DNA of 24,494 nucleotides from an uncultured Lachnospiraceae bacterium (GTDB lineage Bacteria > Bacillota > Clostridia > Lachnospirales > Lachnospiraceae). The notes below the pieces were generated by a model, which was not told the DNA's origin, made no database searches, and saw only the letters and a program-made list of their open reading frames with translations. The stretch lies in NCBI GenBank assembly GCA_902803015.1, contig CADCOL010000168.1:1-24494 (forward strand), in the 5' to 3' direction. Below are positions 1-7,644 of the stretch, piece by piece (position 1 is the first letter of the stretch; each line of letters begins with the position of its first letter). The position numbers were made by a program, and so were the translations under genes.

Positions 1-413
1 CGGTTCTTGAGTCCTTAAGGGAAGAAGAGCGCACCATTATTCTCTACGAGGCGCCGCACCGTTTAAAGAAAACACTGACGGAGCTTCAAAAGGTACTGGG
101 CAACCGCAAACTGGTTCTTTGCAGGGAACTGACCAAGAAGCACGAGGAAGCAAAGCCGTGTACCATCGATTCCGCGCTTGAATTTTATGAGGAAAATGAA
201 CCGAGGGGAGAATATGTTTTAATCCTCGAGGGAAAGGATCCGCAAATCAAGAAAGAAGAGGCCATAGAGGCCTATGAACAAATCTCTCCCGAGGAGCATC
301 TTCAAAGGTACTTAGATGCCGGAATGGACCGTAAAGAGGCGCTTAAGAAGGTCGCAAAGGAACGCGGAATTTCCAAAAGAGATTTATATAACAACTTGTT
401 GACAAAGAAATAA
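1..413 (+). CDS. rsmI: 16S rRNA (cytidine-1402) 2'-O-methyltransferase RsmI, C-terminal part
   Basis: Partial gene cut by the left window edge; the first whole codon begins at base 3 and the stop TAA is at 411-413, leaving about 136 residues. RsmI methylates the ribose of C1402 in 16S rRNA using SAM and acts in the cytoplasm. The visible part has the family signature YEAPHR near its start, followed by LVLCRELTKKHEE and GEYVLILEG, which are typical of the C-terminal half of the methylase fold. The tail (KKVAKERGISKRDLYNNLL) is the small helical domain common in Gram-positive RsmI. The N-terminal SAM-binding half lies outside the window. The last codons overlap the -35 box of the acpP promoter. 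Identification is by motif recognition and is quite secure. Confidence 0.92.
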   Translation, partial: VLESLREEERTIILYEAPHRLKKTLTELQKVLGNRKLVLCRELTKKHEEAKPCTIDSALEFYEENEPRGEYVLILEGKDPQIKKEEAIEAYEQISPEEHLQRYLDAGMDRKEALKKVAKERGISKRDLYNNLLTKK

Positions 414-427
414 GGGAATACTATACT
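399..427 (+). promoter_or_regulatory. Sigma-A type promoter for acpP
   Basis: TTGACA (399-404), a 17-base spacer and TATACT (422-427). The -35 box lies inside the last codons of rsmI, and transcription would start near 434, giving a leader of about 30 bases before the acpP ATG. The -35 match is perfect and the -10 match is 5 of 6, so acpP probably has its own strong promoter in addition to any read-through from rsmI. Confidence 0.8.
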
Positions 428-464
428 CATAATCGAAAACAGGGTTAGCAAAGGAGTTACGCAT

Positions 465-695
465 ATGTTTGAAAAAATCAAATCCATCATGATGGATCAA
501 TTAAATATCGACGAAAACGACATTACCGAAGATACTTCCTTCAAGGATGATTTGGGATTGGATTCCCTGGATCTTTTCGAGCTCGCAATGGCTATCGAAG
601 AAGAGTTCGGCGTGGAGATTCCCCAGGAAGATCTTGAGAACGTGGTTACCGTCGGTGATGCGGTAGAGTTCATTAAGAACGCTGGAATCGAATAA
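465..695 (+). CDS. acpP: Acyl carrier protein
   Basis: 76-residue acyl carrier protein, the usual length. It carries growing fatty acyl chains on a 4'-phosphopantetheine arm in the cytoplasm. The attachment site is Ser34 in the LGLDSLD motif, followed by the acidic helix II region (LFELAMAIEEEFGVEIP) that docks to fatty acid synthesis enzymes. The protein is strongly acidic, as expected. The start is set by AAGGAG at 451-456, eight bases before ATG. The gene stands between rsmI and a strong terminator with its own promoter, so it appears to be a short, highly expressed unit and not part of a fab operon here. The acyl-ACP thioesterase at 9231 would use its acylated form as substrate. Confidence 0.96.
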   Translation: MFEKIKSIMMDQLNIDENDITEDTSFKDDLGLDSLDLFELAMAIEEEFGVEIPQEDLENVVTVGDAVEFIKNAGIE

Positions 696-723
696 GTTTT
701 CATTACGTAACTGAATATGGTTT

Positions 724-758
724 GGCGTCTGCAAAAGCAGGCGCCGTTTTTTATTTTT
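724..758 (+). terminator. Rho-independent terminator after acpP
   Basis: Nine-base-pair stem, GGCGTCTGC (724-732) against GCAGGCGCC (737-745) with one T-G pair and an AAAA loop, followed by the T-rich run GTTTTTTATTTTT. It lies 28 bases past the acpP stop and separates that unit from the next promoter. Confidence 0.92.
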
Positions 759-773
759 GACGGGAAAAAAATC

Positions 774-802
774 TTGAGAAAATGCCCCAAAAAACATATA
801 AT
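774..802 (+). promoter_or_regulatory. Promoter for the DUF1846 - AIM24 pair
   Basis: TTGAGA (774-779), a 17-base spacer and a perfect TATAAT (797-802). The box pair sits directly after the acpP terminator and 43 bases before the next start codon. Confidence 0.82.
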
Positions 803-845
803 AAAAAGTGGTTTTGACAATCACAAACAAAGAGGAATTCTTACG

Positions 846-2330
846 ATGAACAAGATCGGTTTTGACAACGAAAAATACTTGAAAATGCAGTCGGAGCGCA
901 TCAAAGAGCGTATCGGTGCTTTCGGTGGAAAGCTCTATCTGGAGTTCGGCGGAAAGCTGTTTGACGACTATCATGCATCGAGAGTTCTGCCCGGATTCAA
1001 ACCGGACAGTAAGATTAAGATGCTGACGCAGTTAAAGGACGAGGCGGAAATCGTCATCGTTATTTCCGCAAACGATATCGAAAAGAACAAAGTCCGTTCC
1101 GACCTGGGAATCACCTATGATATGGACGTACTTCGCTTAATCGATGCATTCCGCGGATACGGTCTTTATGTCGGAAGCGTATGCTTAACGCATTTTGCAA
1201 ACCAGTCAAGCGCCATCGCTTATCAGAAAAAACTCGAATCCCTCGGGATGAAAGTTTATCGTCATTATCCTATTGAAGGATATCCCTCCAACATTCCCTT
1301 TATCGTCAGCGATGAAGGATACGGAAAGAATGAATATATCGAAACAAGCAGATCTTTGATTGTTATTACGGCACCCGGTCCGGGCAGCGGAAAAATGGCC
1401 ACCTGTCTTTCTCAGGTATACCACGAGTACAAACGCGGAATTAAGGCAGGCTATGCAAAATACGAGACCTTCCCGATTTGGAATCTTCCCCTGAAGCATC
1501 CCGTAAACCTGGCATATGAGGCCGCAACCGCCGACTTAAACGATGTCAATATGATTGACCCGTTCCATCTGGATGCATACGGTGAAACAACCGTTAACTA
1601 TAACCGTGACGTGGAAGTCTTCCCCGTTCTCAACGCAATGTTCGAGAAAATCATGGGAGAGTCTCCCTACAAGTCTCCCACGGACATGGGTGTTAACATG
1701 GCAGGCTACGGCATTGTGGACGACGAAGTCTGCAGGGAAGCCAGCAAGCAGGAAATCATCCGCAGATATTTTAATACCAGATGTCAGGTTCTCAAAGGCC
1801 ATGCGGACATGGATCAGGTATTCAAGATTGAGCTTCTGATGAAGCAGGCGGAAATCACCGTGGACAACCGTGCGGTAGTCAGTGCCGCAAAGGTAAAGGC
1901 GGAAGCAACCGGAGAACCGGCAGCAGCCATGGAGCTTCCGGACGGAAGAATCGTAACCGGCAAGACCTCCACACTTCTCGGTGCATCCTCGGCACTTCTT
2001 CTGAATGCATTGAAAGCTTTGGCGGGCATCGATGACGAAGCGGAACTCATTGCTCCCGAAACCATCGAGCCGATTCAGGATCTGAAAGTAAACCATTTGG
2101 GAAATAATAACCCGAGACTTCATACGGACGAAGTACTGATTGCACTTTCCATCTGCGCGACCACCGATGAACGCGCAGAACTTGCGATGCAGCAGATTCA
2201 GTCACTGAAAGGCTGCGAGGTGCATTCCAGCGTAATTCTTTCCCCCGTGGATGTGAATGTATTCCGGAAACTGGGTGTTAACTTAACCTGTGAACCGGTT
2301 TATCAGAATAAGAAACTTTATCACCATTAA
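846..2330 (+). CDS. DUF1846 domain-containing protein
   Basis: 494-residue cytoplasmic protein of the DUF1846 family, which is widespread in Firmicutes and whose cellular function I cannot name. Recognised from the opening (MNKIGFDNEKYLKMQSERI), the segment GKLYLEFGGKLFDDYHASRVLPGF around residues 25-50 in the full protein, and the glycine-rich loop TAPGPGSGKMATCLSQ near residue 180, which resembles a phosphate-binding loop. An upstream in-frame extension is open, but it runs through the promoter and terminator; the ATG at 846 follows AGAGGA and gives the family's normal length. The gene is 29 bases ahead of the AIM24-family gene and shares its promoter. There is no signal peptide or membrane segment. 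Family call is sure; function is unknown. Confidence 0.9.
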   Translation: MNKIGFDNEKYLKMQSERIKERIGAFGGKLYLEFGGKLFDDYHASRVLPGFKPDSKIKMLTQLKDEAEIVIVISANDIEKNKVRSDLGITYDMDVLRLIDAFRGYGLYVGSVCLTHFANQSSAIAYQKKLESLGMKVYRHYPIEGYPSNIPFIVSDEGYGKNEYIETSRSLIVITAPGPGSGKMATCLSQVYHEYKRGIKAGYAKYETFPIWNLPLKHPVNLAYEAATADLNDVNMIDPFHLDAYGETTVNYNRDVEVFPVLNAMFEKIMGESPYKSPTDMGVNMAGYGIVDDEVCREASKQEIIRRYFNTRCQVLKGHADMDQVFKIELLMKQAEITVDNRAVVSAAKVKAEATGEPAAAMELPDGRIVTGKTSTLLGASSALLLNALKALAGIDDEAELIAPETIEPIQDLKVNHLGNNNPRLHTDEVLIALSICATTDERAELAMQQIQSLKGCEVHSSVILSPVDVNVFRKLGVNLTCEPVYQNKKLYHH

Positions 2331-2359
2331 ATGGCAAAAAACAAAAGGAGGATTCAACA

Positions 2360-3037
2360 ATGAAGTATGAAATTCAAGGAAGTCCTTTCCCTGCAGCAGT
2401 ATGTTTCCCGGAAGACGGACAGAGCGTTCGCTGCCAGAGAGGCGCAATGGCATGGATGAGCCCGAACATGGAAATGACCACCAAGGGCGGCGGAATCGGA
2501 AAGATGTTCGGTAAAATGGTTACCGGCGAGTCCATGTTTGAGAACATTTATACCGCACGCGGCGGACAGGGATTGATTTCCTTTACGACCGGCGTTCCCG
2601 GAACCATCATTCCGTTCGAATTAAACGGATCCAACAGTATCATTGCTCAGAAATCTTCATTCTTAGCTTGCGATGATGCCGTAAACATGGAAGTATCCTT
2701 CCAGAAAAAACTCGGCGCAGGCTTCTTCGGCGGTGAAGGATTCATCATGCAGAAGTTTACCGGTGTCGGCACCGTTTTACTTGAGGCAGACGGAAGCATC
2801 ATTGAATACGATCTGGCACCCGGACAGTCCATGATCTGCGGAACCGGCGCTCTTTGCGCAATGGAATCCACCGTACAGATGGATATCGAAACCGTTAAGG
2901 GTCTCGGCAACATGCTTGCCGGCGGCGAAGGCTTCTTCAATACGAAGCTGACCGGACCGGGACACATCTGGTTACAGACCATGCCTGTATTTGATTTGGC
3001 AGGCGCTATCGCTCCTTACATTCCTTCCAAGGGATGA
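2360..3037 (+). CDS. TIGR00266 / AIM24 family protein
   Basis: 225-residue protein of the TIGR00266 (AIM24-like) family. These are beta-rich proteins named after a mitochondrial biogenesis factor; the bacterial role is not settled. The sequence shows the family's internal repeat: GGEGFIMQKFTGVG (residues 124-137) and GGEGFFNTKLTGPG (188-201), the second followed by HIWLQTMP. A glycine-rich stretch, TKGGGIGKMFGKMVTGES, lies at 41-58. AAAGGAGG just upstream gives a strong ribosome site. It is transcribed with the DUF1846 gene and followed by a hairpin terminator. No signal peptide or membrane helix is evident. The family call is firm; no reaction is claimed. Confidence 0.88.
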   Translation: MKYEIQGSPFPAAVCFPEDGQSVRCQRGAMAWMSPNMEMTTKGGGIGKMFGKMVTGESMFENIYTARGGQGLISFTTGVPGTIIPFELNGSNSIIAQKSSFLACDDAVNMEVSFQKKLGAGFFGGEGFIMQKFTGVGTVLLEADGSIIEYDLAPGQSMICGTGALCAMESTVQMDIETVKGLGNMLAGGEGFFNTKLTGPGHIWLQTMPVFDLAGAIAPYIPSKG

Positions 3038-3059
3038 TTGAGAACTCAGAGAAAATGGC

Positions 3060-3088
3060 AGTGCCGCGGAACTACCCGCGGCACTTTT
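3060..3088 (+). terminator. Rho-independent terminator after the AIM24-family gene
   Basis: Perfect ten-base-pair stem, AGTGCCGCGG (3060-3069) against CCGCGGCACT (3076-3085), with a six-base loop, then a short T run TTTTGCT. The stem is strong but the T run is brief, so some read-through into the next gene is possible; no clear promoter is visible between this hairpin and that gene. Confidence 0.8.
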
Positions 3089-3122
3089 GCTAAATACGAA
3101 TAAAACTGGAGAAAATGCCTGC

Positions 3123-4385
3123 ATGAAGAATGAACGCACCGGATGCAATACCGATTTGATTTACGAAAGAGATGCCTACCGCACGAATTTTACTACCGTC
3201 GTACTTGCGGTTCAGGAAAGGGAAAACGGTATTGTTGCACTGGAATTACAGGAAAGCTGCTTCTTCCCCGAAGGCGGAGGACAGAGTGCGGATACGGGAC
3301 GGATTGAATCCTGCCCCGTTGTTGACGTGCAAAAATCGGATGGCCGTGTCTGGCATTTGGTCAATTGCGAAGGAATTACTCCCGCTCCGGTCTGGAAAGC
3401 GGGCATGGAAGTCAATTGCGAAGTGGATTTCGCTGTCCGGTTTCTGCGGATGCAGAATCACCTGGCAGAGCATCTTTTCTGCGGCATCGCGAATGCGCGG
3501 TTCGGATACGACAACGTGGGATTTCATTTATCCGATGTCGTGACGTTTGATCTGGACGGTCCTCTGACGGCTGAGCAGATTGCATCCATCGAGGAAAAAT
3601 GCAATGAGGTCGTCTGGGAGAATGTCCCGGTTCTTGTGCATTTTCCCACACAGGAAGAAGCGGCATCGTTTGATTTCAGAAGTAAGCTCGAACTCGAAGA
3701 AGGCGTGCGGCTGGTGGAAATCAAAGGATATGATTTATGTGCCTGCTGTGCTCCGGCGCTTCGAAGCACCGGCGAAATAGGATGCATCAAAGTGCTTGAC
3801 TTTATGCCTCACAGAGGCGGGACGAGAATTACCCTGATTGCCGGCAAGGATGCTTATCGCGATTATTGCATGCTGGATGAAGAGATTCGCGAATTGATGA
3901 AACTCTTTTCCGCAGGTCGCGAGCATGTTGCGGATTTTGCGACGGAATATGCGAACAAATCTGTTGCCATGCGGGGTGAAATTTCTGAATTAAAGAAGGA
4001 AATCACGGAGCTTTACATACGTGATTTAAAGGCATCCATCCTTGCGAAAACGGATTCGGCCGGACGCAGGCCGAAATACGTAGCGGCGGTTTATCCGAAT
4101 GCGGATGAGGTGCAGTCAAGGGGAATCATTAACGAATGCGTGAAAGAGTACGACGGAATTATATGTATTTTTCGCGGAAATGAAACGGAAGGATACCGTT
4201 ACGTCTGCGGAAGGGCATCGGAGAAAGAGGAAGTCTCTTTAAGAACGCTTGCGAAAGAAATGAAGGAAGCGCTCGGGGGAAGCGGCGGCGGAAGCGAAGT
4301 GATGATTCAGGGTTCGGCGCCTGCGAAAAAAGAGCGGATTACAGCTTTCTTCGAAAAGAAAGACGAGCAGTATGGAGCAGAATAA
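3123..4385 (+). CDS. Alanyl-tRNA editing protein, AlaX-like with DHHA1 domain
   Basis: 420-residue homologue of the editing half of alanyl-tRNA synthetase, expected to deacylate Ser- or Gly-tRNA(Ala) in the cytoplasm. Visible parts: the AlaRS editing signature CFFPEGGGQSADTG (46-59), the zinc-site HxxxH at His113 and His117 (NHLAEHL), the segment TGEIGCIKVLDFMPHRGGTR (216-235), a helical linker, and a C-terminal DHHA1 domain with ALGGSGGG. The second zinc half-site is unusual: CCAPALRSTGEIG has Ala212 where CxxxH would place histidine, so one of four metal ligands seems lost. An upstream TTG would extend the frame by 12 residues into the terminator; ATG at 3123 after GGAG is preferred. The end overlaps the EamA gene by 14 bases, implying coupled translation. 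Confidence 0.88.
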   Translation: MKNERTGCNTDLIYERDAYRTNFTTVVLAVQERENGIVALELQESCFFPEGGGQSADTGRIESCPVVDVQKSDGRVWHLVNCEGITPAPVWKAGMEVNCEVDFAVRFLRMQNHLAEHLFCGIANARFGYDNVGFHLSDVVTFDLDGPLTAEQIASIEEKCNEVVWENVPVLVHFPTQEEAASFDFRSKLELEEGVRLVEIKGYDLCACCAPALRSTGEIGCIKVLDFMPHRGGTRITLIAGKDAYRDYCMLDEEIRELMKLFSAGREHVADFATEYANKSVAMRGEISELKKEITELYIRDLKASILAKTDSAGRRPKYVAAVYPNADEVQSRGIINECVKEYDGIICIFRGNETEGYRYVCGRASEKEEVSLRTLAKEMKEALGGSGGGSEVMIQGSAPAKKERITAFFEKKDEQYGAE

Positions 4386-5253
4386 CAAACGAACCAGAGG
4401 AATTGCATGCATCGTGCTTTCCGCATTCTGCTTTGCCACCATGAACCTTTTCATCCGGCTTTCGGGAGAATTGCCGACCTGGCAGAAGGGGTTCTTTCGA
4501 AATGCGGTGGCTTTGATTATTGCGTCCGTTATTCTATTCCGGGAACGCAAACAGCCCGGCATGAAGATTACGAAGAAGAACATTTTTCTTCTGATTATCC
4601 GTGCCACGGCGGGAACCATCGGTTTCCTTTGCAATTTTTACGCGGTGGACCGGATGAACATCTCCGATGCATCGATGCTAAACAAACTGGCACCGTTTTT
4701 CACGATTGTATTTTCCGCGATTTTTATCAAGGAATCCGCCAAGTGGTATCAGTGGCTTGCGGTGTTGGTTGCATTTGCGGGAAGTCTTCTGATTGTGAAA
4801 CCGACATTCAGCATGGAAACGGTCCCCGCAGTTTGCGGCGTATTGGGAGGCCTGGGTGCCGGAATCGCCTATACCTGCGTTCGAAAACTTGGTAAAATGG
4901 GAGTGGGCGGTGCGCTCATCGTATTCTTTTTCTCCGCATTTTCTGTAATTGTTTTAGGGCCGGTCGTGGCTTTTACTTATGTCCCGATGACAACGATGCA
5001 GTGGGTGTTCCTGCTTCTTACCGGACTTGCGGCAAGCGGCGGACAGTTCTTTGTGACGGCGGCATATACGTATGCGCCCGCAAGGGATATTTCGGTTTAT
5101 GATTACACACAGGTGATTTTTGCGGCGCTCTGGGGCATGATTTTCTTAAGCCAGAAGCCGGATCTTTACAGTGTTGCGGGATATCTGATTATCGTCGCCG
5201 CGGCGATTACGATGTATAATATTCAAAAAAGAGAAGGTCAGTCAAAAGCTTAA
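4372..5253 (+). CDS. EamA / DMT superfamily transporter
   Basis: 293-residue integral membrane protein of the drug/metabolite transporter superfamily. It has the typical layout of about ten hydrophobic helices arranged as two EamA repeats; the first begins GIACIVLSAFCFATMNLFIR near residue 10 and the second near residue 150 (VCGVLGGLGAGIAYTCVRKL). Loops are short and basic residues face the cytoplasm. Homologues export small metabolites or drugs, but substrates cannot be read from sequence. The start overlaps the end of the alanyl-tRNA editing gene by 14 bases, with the start codon inside the coding end of that gene, and glgX follows 21 bases downstream, so the three are likely cotranscribed. 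Family call is sure, substrate unknown. Confidence 0.9.
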   Translation: MEQNNKRTRGIACIVLSAFCFATMNLFIRLSGELPTWQKGFFRNAVALIIASVILFRERKQPGMKITKKNIFLLIIRATAGTIGFLCNFYAVDRMNISDASMLNKLAPFFTIVFSAIFIKESAKWYQWLAVLVAFAGSLLIVKPTFSMETVPAVCGVLGGLGAGIAYTCVRKLGKMGVGGALIVFFFSAFSVIVLGPVVAFTYVPMTTMQWVFLLLTGLAASGGQFFVTAAYTYAPARDISVYDYTQVIFAALWGMIFLSQKPDLYSVAGYLIIVAAAITMYNIQKREGQSKA

Positions 5254-5274
5254 ATTCATCAAAGGGGTAGGGGT

Positions 5275-7404
5275 ATGGCATTAAGAAAACCGACGGACCA
5301 TGTGGCGGGGTTTGACATCCGTCCGGGCAATTATCTTTTAAACGGCGCTTTTCCGGTTCCGGAAGGCGTGAATTTCACCATTCATTCCGTGCATGCACTG
5401 GGGTGTGAACTTGTGCTGTTCCGTCCCTGGGAGAAAAGGCCTTTTGTGGTAATTCCTTTCCCGGAAAGCTACCGCATCGGCAACACGTATTCCATGGTGG
5501 TCTATGATCTTCCCATCGCCAATTTTGAATACTGTTACCGGATTATCGAAACGGATGCGGACGGTAAAATCATCAAAACGCCGCTTCTTATCGACATTTA
5601 TACGAAAGCCGTAACCGGACAGAGTACCTGGGGCGACAAGCCGCGGAGCGATTTTTCCTATCGTTCCCGTGTGGTCGAAGAGGACTTCGACTGGGGCAAT
5701 TTTGTTGAACCCAATCTAAGCTTCAGTGATCTGGTTATATACGAAGCACATGTAAGAGGTTTTACAAAGAATGAAAATTCCGGCGTGAAGGCACCCGGAA
5801 CGTTTGCGGGACTTATGGAAAAAATTCCCTATCTGCTTTCGCTCGGAGTCAATGCCGTGGAACTGATGCCGGTTTTCGAATTTGATGAACTTGAGGCGGT
5901 ACGTGACGTGGACGGTAAGCGTGTTCTGAATTACTGGGGTTACAATACCGTCAGCTTCTTCGCACCGAATACCTCCTATGCATCGGTTTCGGAGCATAAT
6001 CATGAAGGAAATGAATTAAAGCGACTGATTAAGAAACTCAATGAAAACGGTATTGAGGTAATTCTGGACGTGGTATTCAATCATACCGCGGAAGGAAACG
6101 AAGACGGACCGACCTTTTCCTTCAAGGGATATGACCAGAGTTTATATTACATGATGACGCCGGACGGCAGATTCTTTAATTTCAGCGGTTGCGGCAATAC
6201 CTTAAACTGCAACCATCCCATCGTTCGTCAGATGATTCTCGACTGCCTGCGTTACTGGGTTGTGGAATATCGTGTGGACGGGTTCCGTTTCGATCTTGCG
6301 ACCATTCTCGGACGTGCCGAGGACGGTTCTCCGATGGAGGAGCCGCCTCTTTTGGAAAGCCTTGCATATGACCCGATTCTTTCCAAGGTAAAACTGATTG
6401 CCGAGGCATGGGATGCGGGCGGATTATATCAGGTCGGAAGATTTCCCGCATGGAAGCGCTGGGCGGAATGGAACGGCAGATACCGCGACGAAATGCGGCA
6501 TTTCCTAAAATCCGACGGAGGATACGGGGAACTTGCATATAAGAGAATTACGGGTTCGGAAGATATTTACGATCCGAGTTTCCGAGGCAAGAATGCCTCC
6601 GTAAATTTCTTAACCTGTCACGACGGTTTTACCTTAAGGGATTTATACAGTTACAATGTCAAACATAACGAGAACAACGGCTGGAACAATACGGACGGAA
6701 GCGACGAGAACAATTCCTGGAACTGCGGTGTCGAGGGAGATACCGACGATCCCGAGGTATTGAAGCTTCGCCGTAAAATGCAGAAGAACGCGTTTGCAGC
6801 GCTTCTTTGCAGCCGCGGGGCCGCGATGTTTTTATCCGGCGACGAGTTCGGAAATACGCAGTTCGGAAACAATAATGCGTACTGCCATGACGATGAAATT
6901 TCCTGGCTTGACTGGGAAGACTATAACCGAAATAAGGACTTATTCGATTTCGTAAAGAAAATGATTGCGTTTCGCAAAAAACATCCCGTGGTGCGCAAAC
7001 GCCTGCCGCGTCCGATGAACGGACTTCCCGGAGTGAGTGCGCACAATCAGTATCCCTGGAAAGGAGATTTTGAGGGCGATTCGAGAGAACTCGGAATTCT
7101 GTTTGCGGGATATGATGAAAAGAAAAAAGCGGATGATATGGTATTCCTTTGCTTAAACATGCATTGGGAAAAGAGACTCTTTATTCTGCCGGAAATTGAC
7201 GGATATATCTGGGAACTTGAAATCGTAACATCCGACGGAATCGAATTCAGGCAGGAGGAACCGTCTTTGATGATGGAAGGAAGAAGCGTTGCGATTCTCG
7301 TGGCGCATGAGACGGATAAAAAGAAACCCTCGAAATCCGGCACCGGGAAGTCGACAAAGACAACGGCCGGCAGGCAATCAACAGGCAAAAGCAGGAAGAA
7401 GTGA
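5275..7404 (+). CDS. glgX: Glycogen debranching enzyme, GlgX / isoamylase type (GH13)
   Basis: 709-residue cytoplasmic GH13 enzyme that hydrolyses alpha-1,6 branch points of glycogen or limit dextrins. An N-terminal CBM48-like beta domain (about 15-110) precedes the barrel. The conserved GH13 regions are all visible: DVVFNH (265-270), GFRFD with nucleophile Asp340, IAEAWD with acid/base Glu377, and TCHD with the third acid Asp450. Further debranching hallmarks are YEAHVRGFT (156-164) and WGYNTVSFFAPN (221-232). The start follows AAAGGGG at 5261-5267. The last 28 residues (682-709) form a Lys/Ser/Thr/Gly-rich tail beyond the usual C-terminal beta domain. No other glycogen genes are nearby. Closely related pullulanases cannot be fully excluded, but the absence of a signal peptide favours an intracellular enzyme. 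Confidence 0.9.
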   Translation: MALRKPTDHVAGFDIRPGNYLLNGAFPVPEGVNFTIHSVHALGCELVLFRPWEKRPFVVIPFPESYRIGNTYSMVVYDLPIANFEYCYRIIETDADGKIIKTPLLIDIYTKAVTGQSTWGDKPRSDFSYRSRVVEEDFDWGNFVEPNLSFSDLVIYEAHVRGFTKNENSGVKAPGTFAGLMEKIPYLLSLGVNAVELMPVFEFDELEAVRDVDGKRVLNYWGYNTVSFFAPNTSYASVSEHNHEGNELKRLIKKLNENGIEVILDVVFNHTAEGNEDGPTFSFKGYDQSLYYMMTPDGRFFNFSGCGNTLNCNHPIVRQMILDCLRYWVVEYRVDGFRFDLATILGRAEDGSPMEEPPLLESLAYDPILSKVKLIAEAWDAGGLYQVGRFPAWKRWAEWNGRYRDEMRHFLKSDGGYGELAYKRITGSEDIYDPSFRGKNASVNFLTCHDGFTLRDLYSYNVKHNENNGWNNTDGSDENNSWNCGVEGDTDDPEVLKLRRKMQKNAFAALLCSRGAAMFLSGDEFGNTQFGNNNAYCHDDEISWLDWEDYNRNKDLFDFVKKMIAFRKKHPVVRKRLPRPMNGLPGVSAHNQYPWKGDFEGDSRELGILFAGYDEKKKADDMVFLCLNMHWEKRLFILPEIDGYIWELEIVTSDGIEFRQEEPSLMMEGRSVAILVAHETDKKKPSKSGTGKSTKTTAGRQSTGKSRKK

Positions 7405-7412
7405 TATCGGGC

Positions 7413-7445
7413 AAAAGAAAAAGCGCCTCCGAGAATGACAGGCGC
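7413..7445 (-). terminator. Terminator at the 3' end of the SRP RNA gene
   Basis: Read on the minus strand, GCGCCT (7445-7440) can pair with AGGCGC (7428-7423) around an 11-base loop, followed by TTTTTCTTTT (7422-7413). The 3' arm of this hairpin is also the 3' strand of the closing helix of the mature RNA, so the two folds exclude each other. Confidence 0.7.
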
Positions 7446-7611
7446 GTTACCGAAACAGTTAACTGGGCTCAGGTTGCCTTGCGGCACCCGTGAAGTTTTA
7501 CTTAGTGCTGCTTTGTTCCCAACCTGACACGGTTCGTAAATTCCCGTCGCGCAAGACCCAAGCTTAAGCGCCACTTATTCCGGGCAGCCATCCTGCCATT
7601 CTCGAAAGCGT
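7423..7611 (-). ncRNA. ffs: Signal recognition particle RNA, large (Gram-positive) type
   Basis: RNA component of the signal recognition particle, which binds Ffh and targets nascent membrane and secreted proteins. On the minus strand the conserved domain IV is plain: GTCAGGTTGGGAACAAAGC (7528-7510) then AGCAC, answered by GGGTGCCGCAAGGCAACC (7489-7472). It is preceded by GGTCTTGCGCGACGGGAA and GAACC, as in Bacillus scRNA. The ends are set by a continuous 14-pair closing helix between 7610-7597 (CGCTTTCGAGAATG) and 7437-7424 (CATTCTCGGAGGCG), giving a mature RNA of roughly 190 bases. Two short hairpins near the 5' end (GCAG/CTGC and TAAG/CTTA) fit the Alu domain. Size is below the about 270 bases of B. 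subtilis. Ends are inferred from folding by eye. Confidence 0.88.
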
Positions 7612-7615
7612 TTTT

Positions 7616-7644
7616 AAAACCGCACCCGTACGGGTGCGGTTTTT
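7616..7644 (+). terminator. Palindromic hairpin, likely terminator for glgX, overlapping the SRP RNA promoter
   Basis: Near-perfect palindrome: AAAACCGCACCCG (7616-7628), centre TA, CGGGTGCGGTTTT (7631-7643), followed on the plus strand by further T and ATTATAT. It is a good plus-strand terminator and the first one after the glgX stop, so a glgX transcript ending here would run antisense across the SRP RNA. On the minus strand it forms the first 20 bases or so of the SRP RNA precursor. Confidence 0.75.

Noticed and set aside
3087..3122. TTG start 12 codons before the chosen start of the alanyl-tRNA editing gene
   Set aside because: It lies in the T run of the preceding terminator and has no ribosome site.
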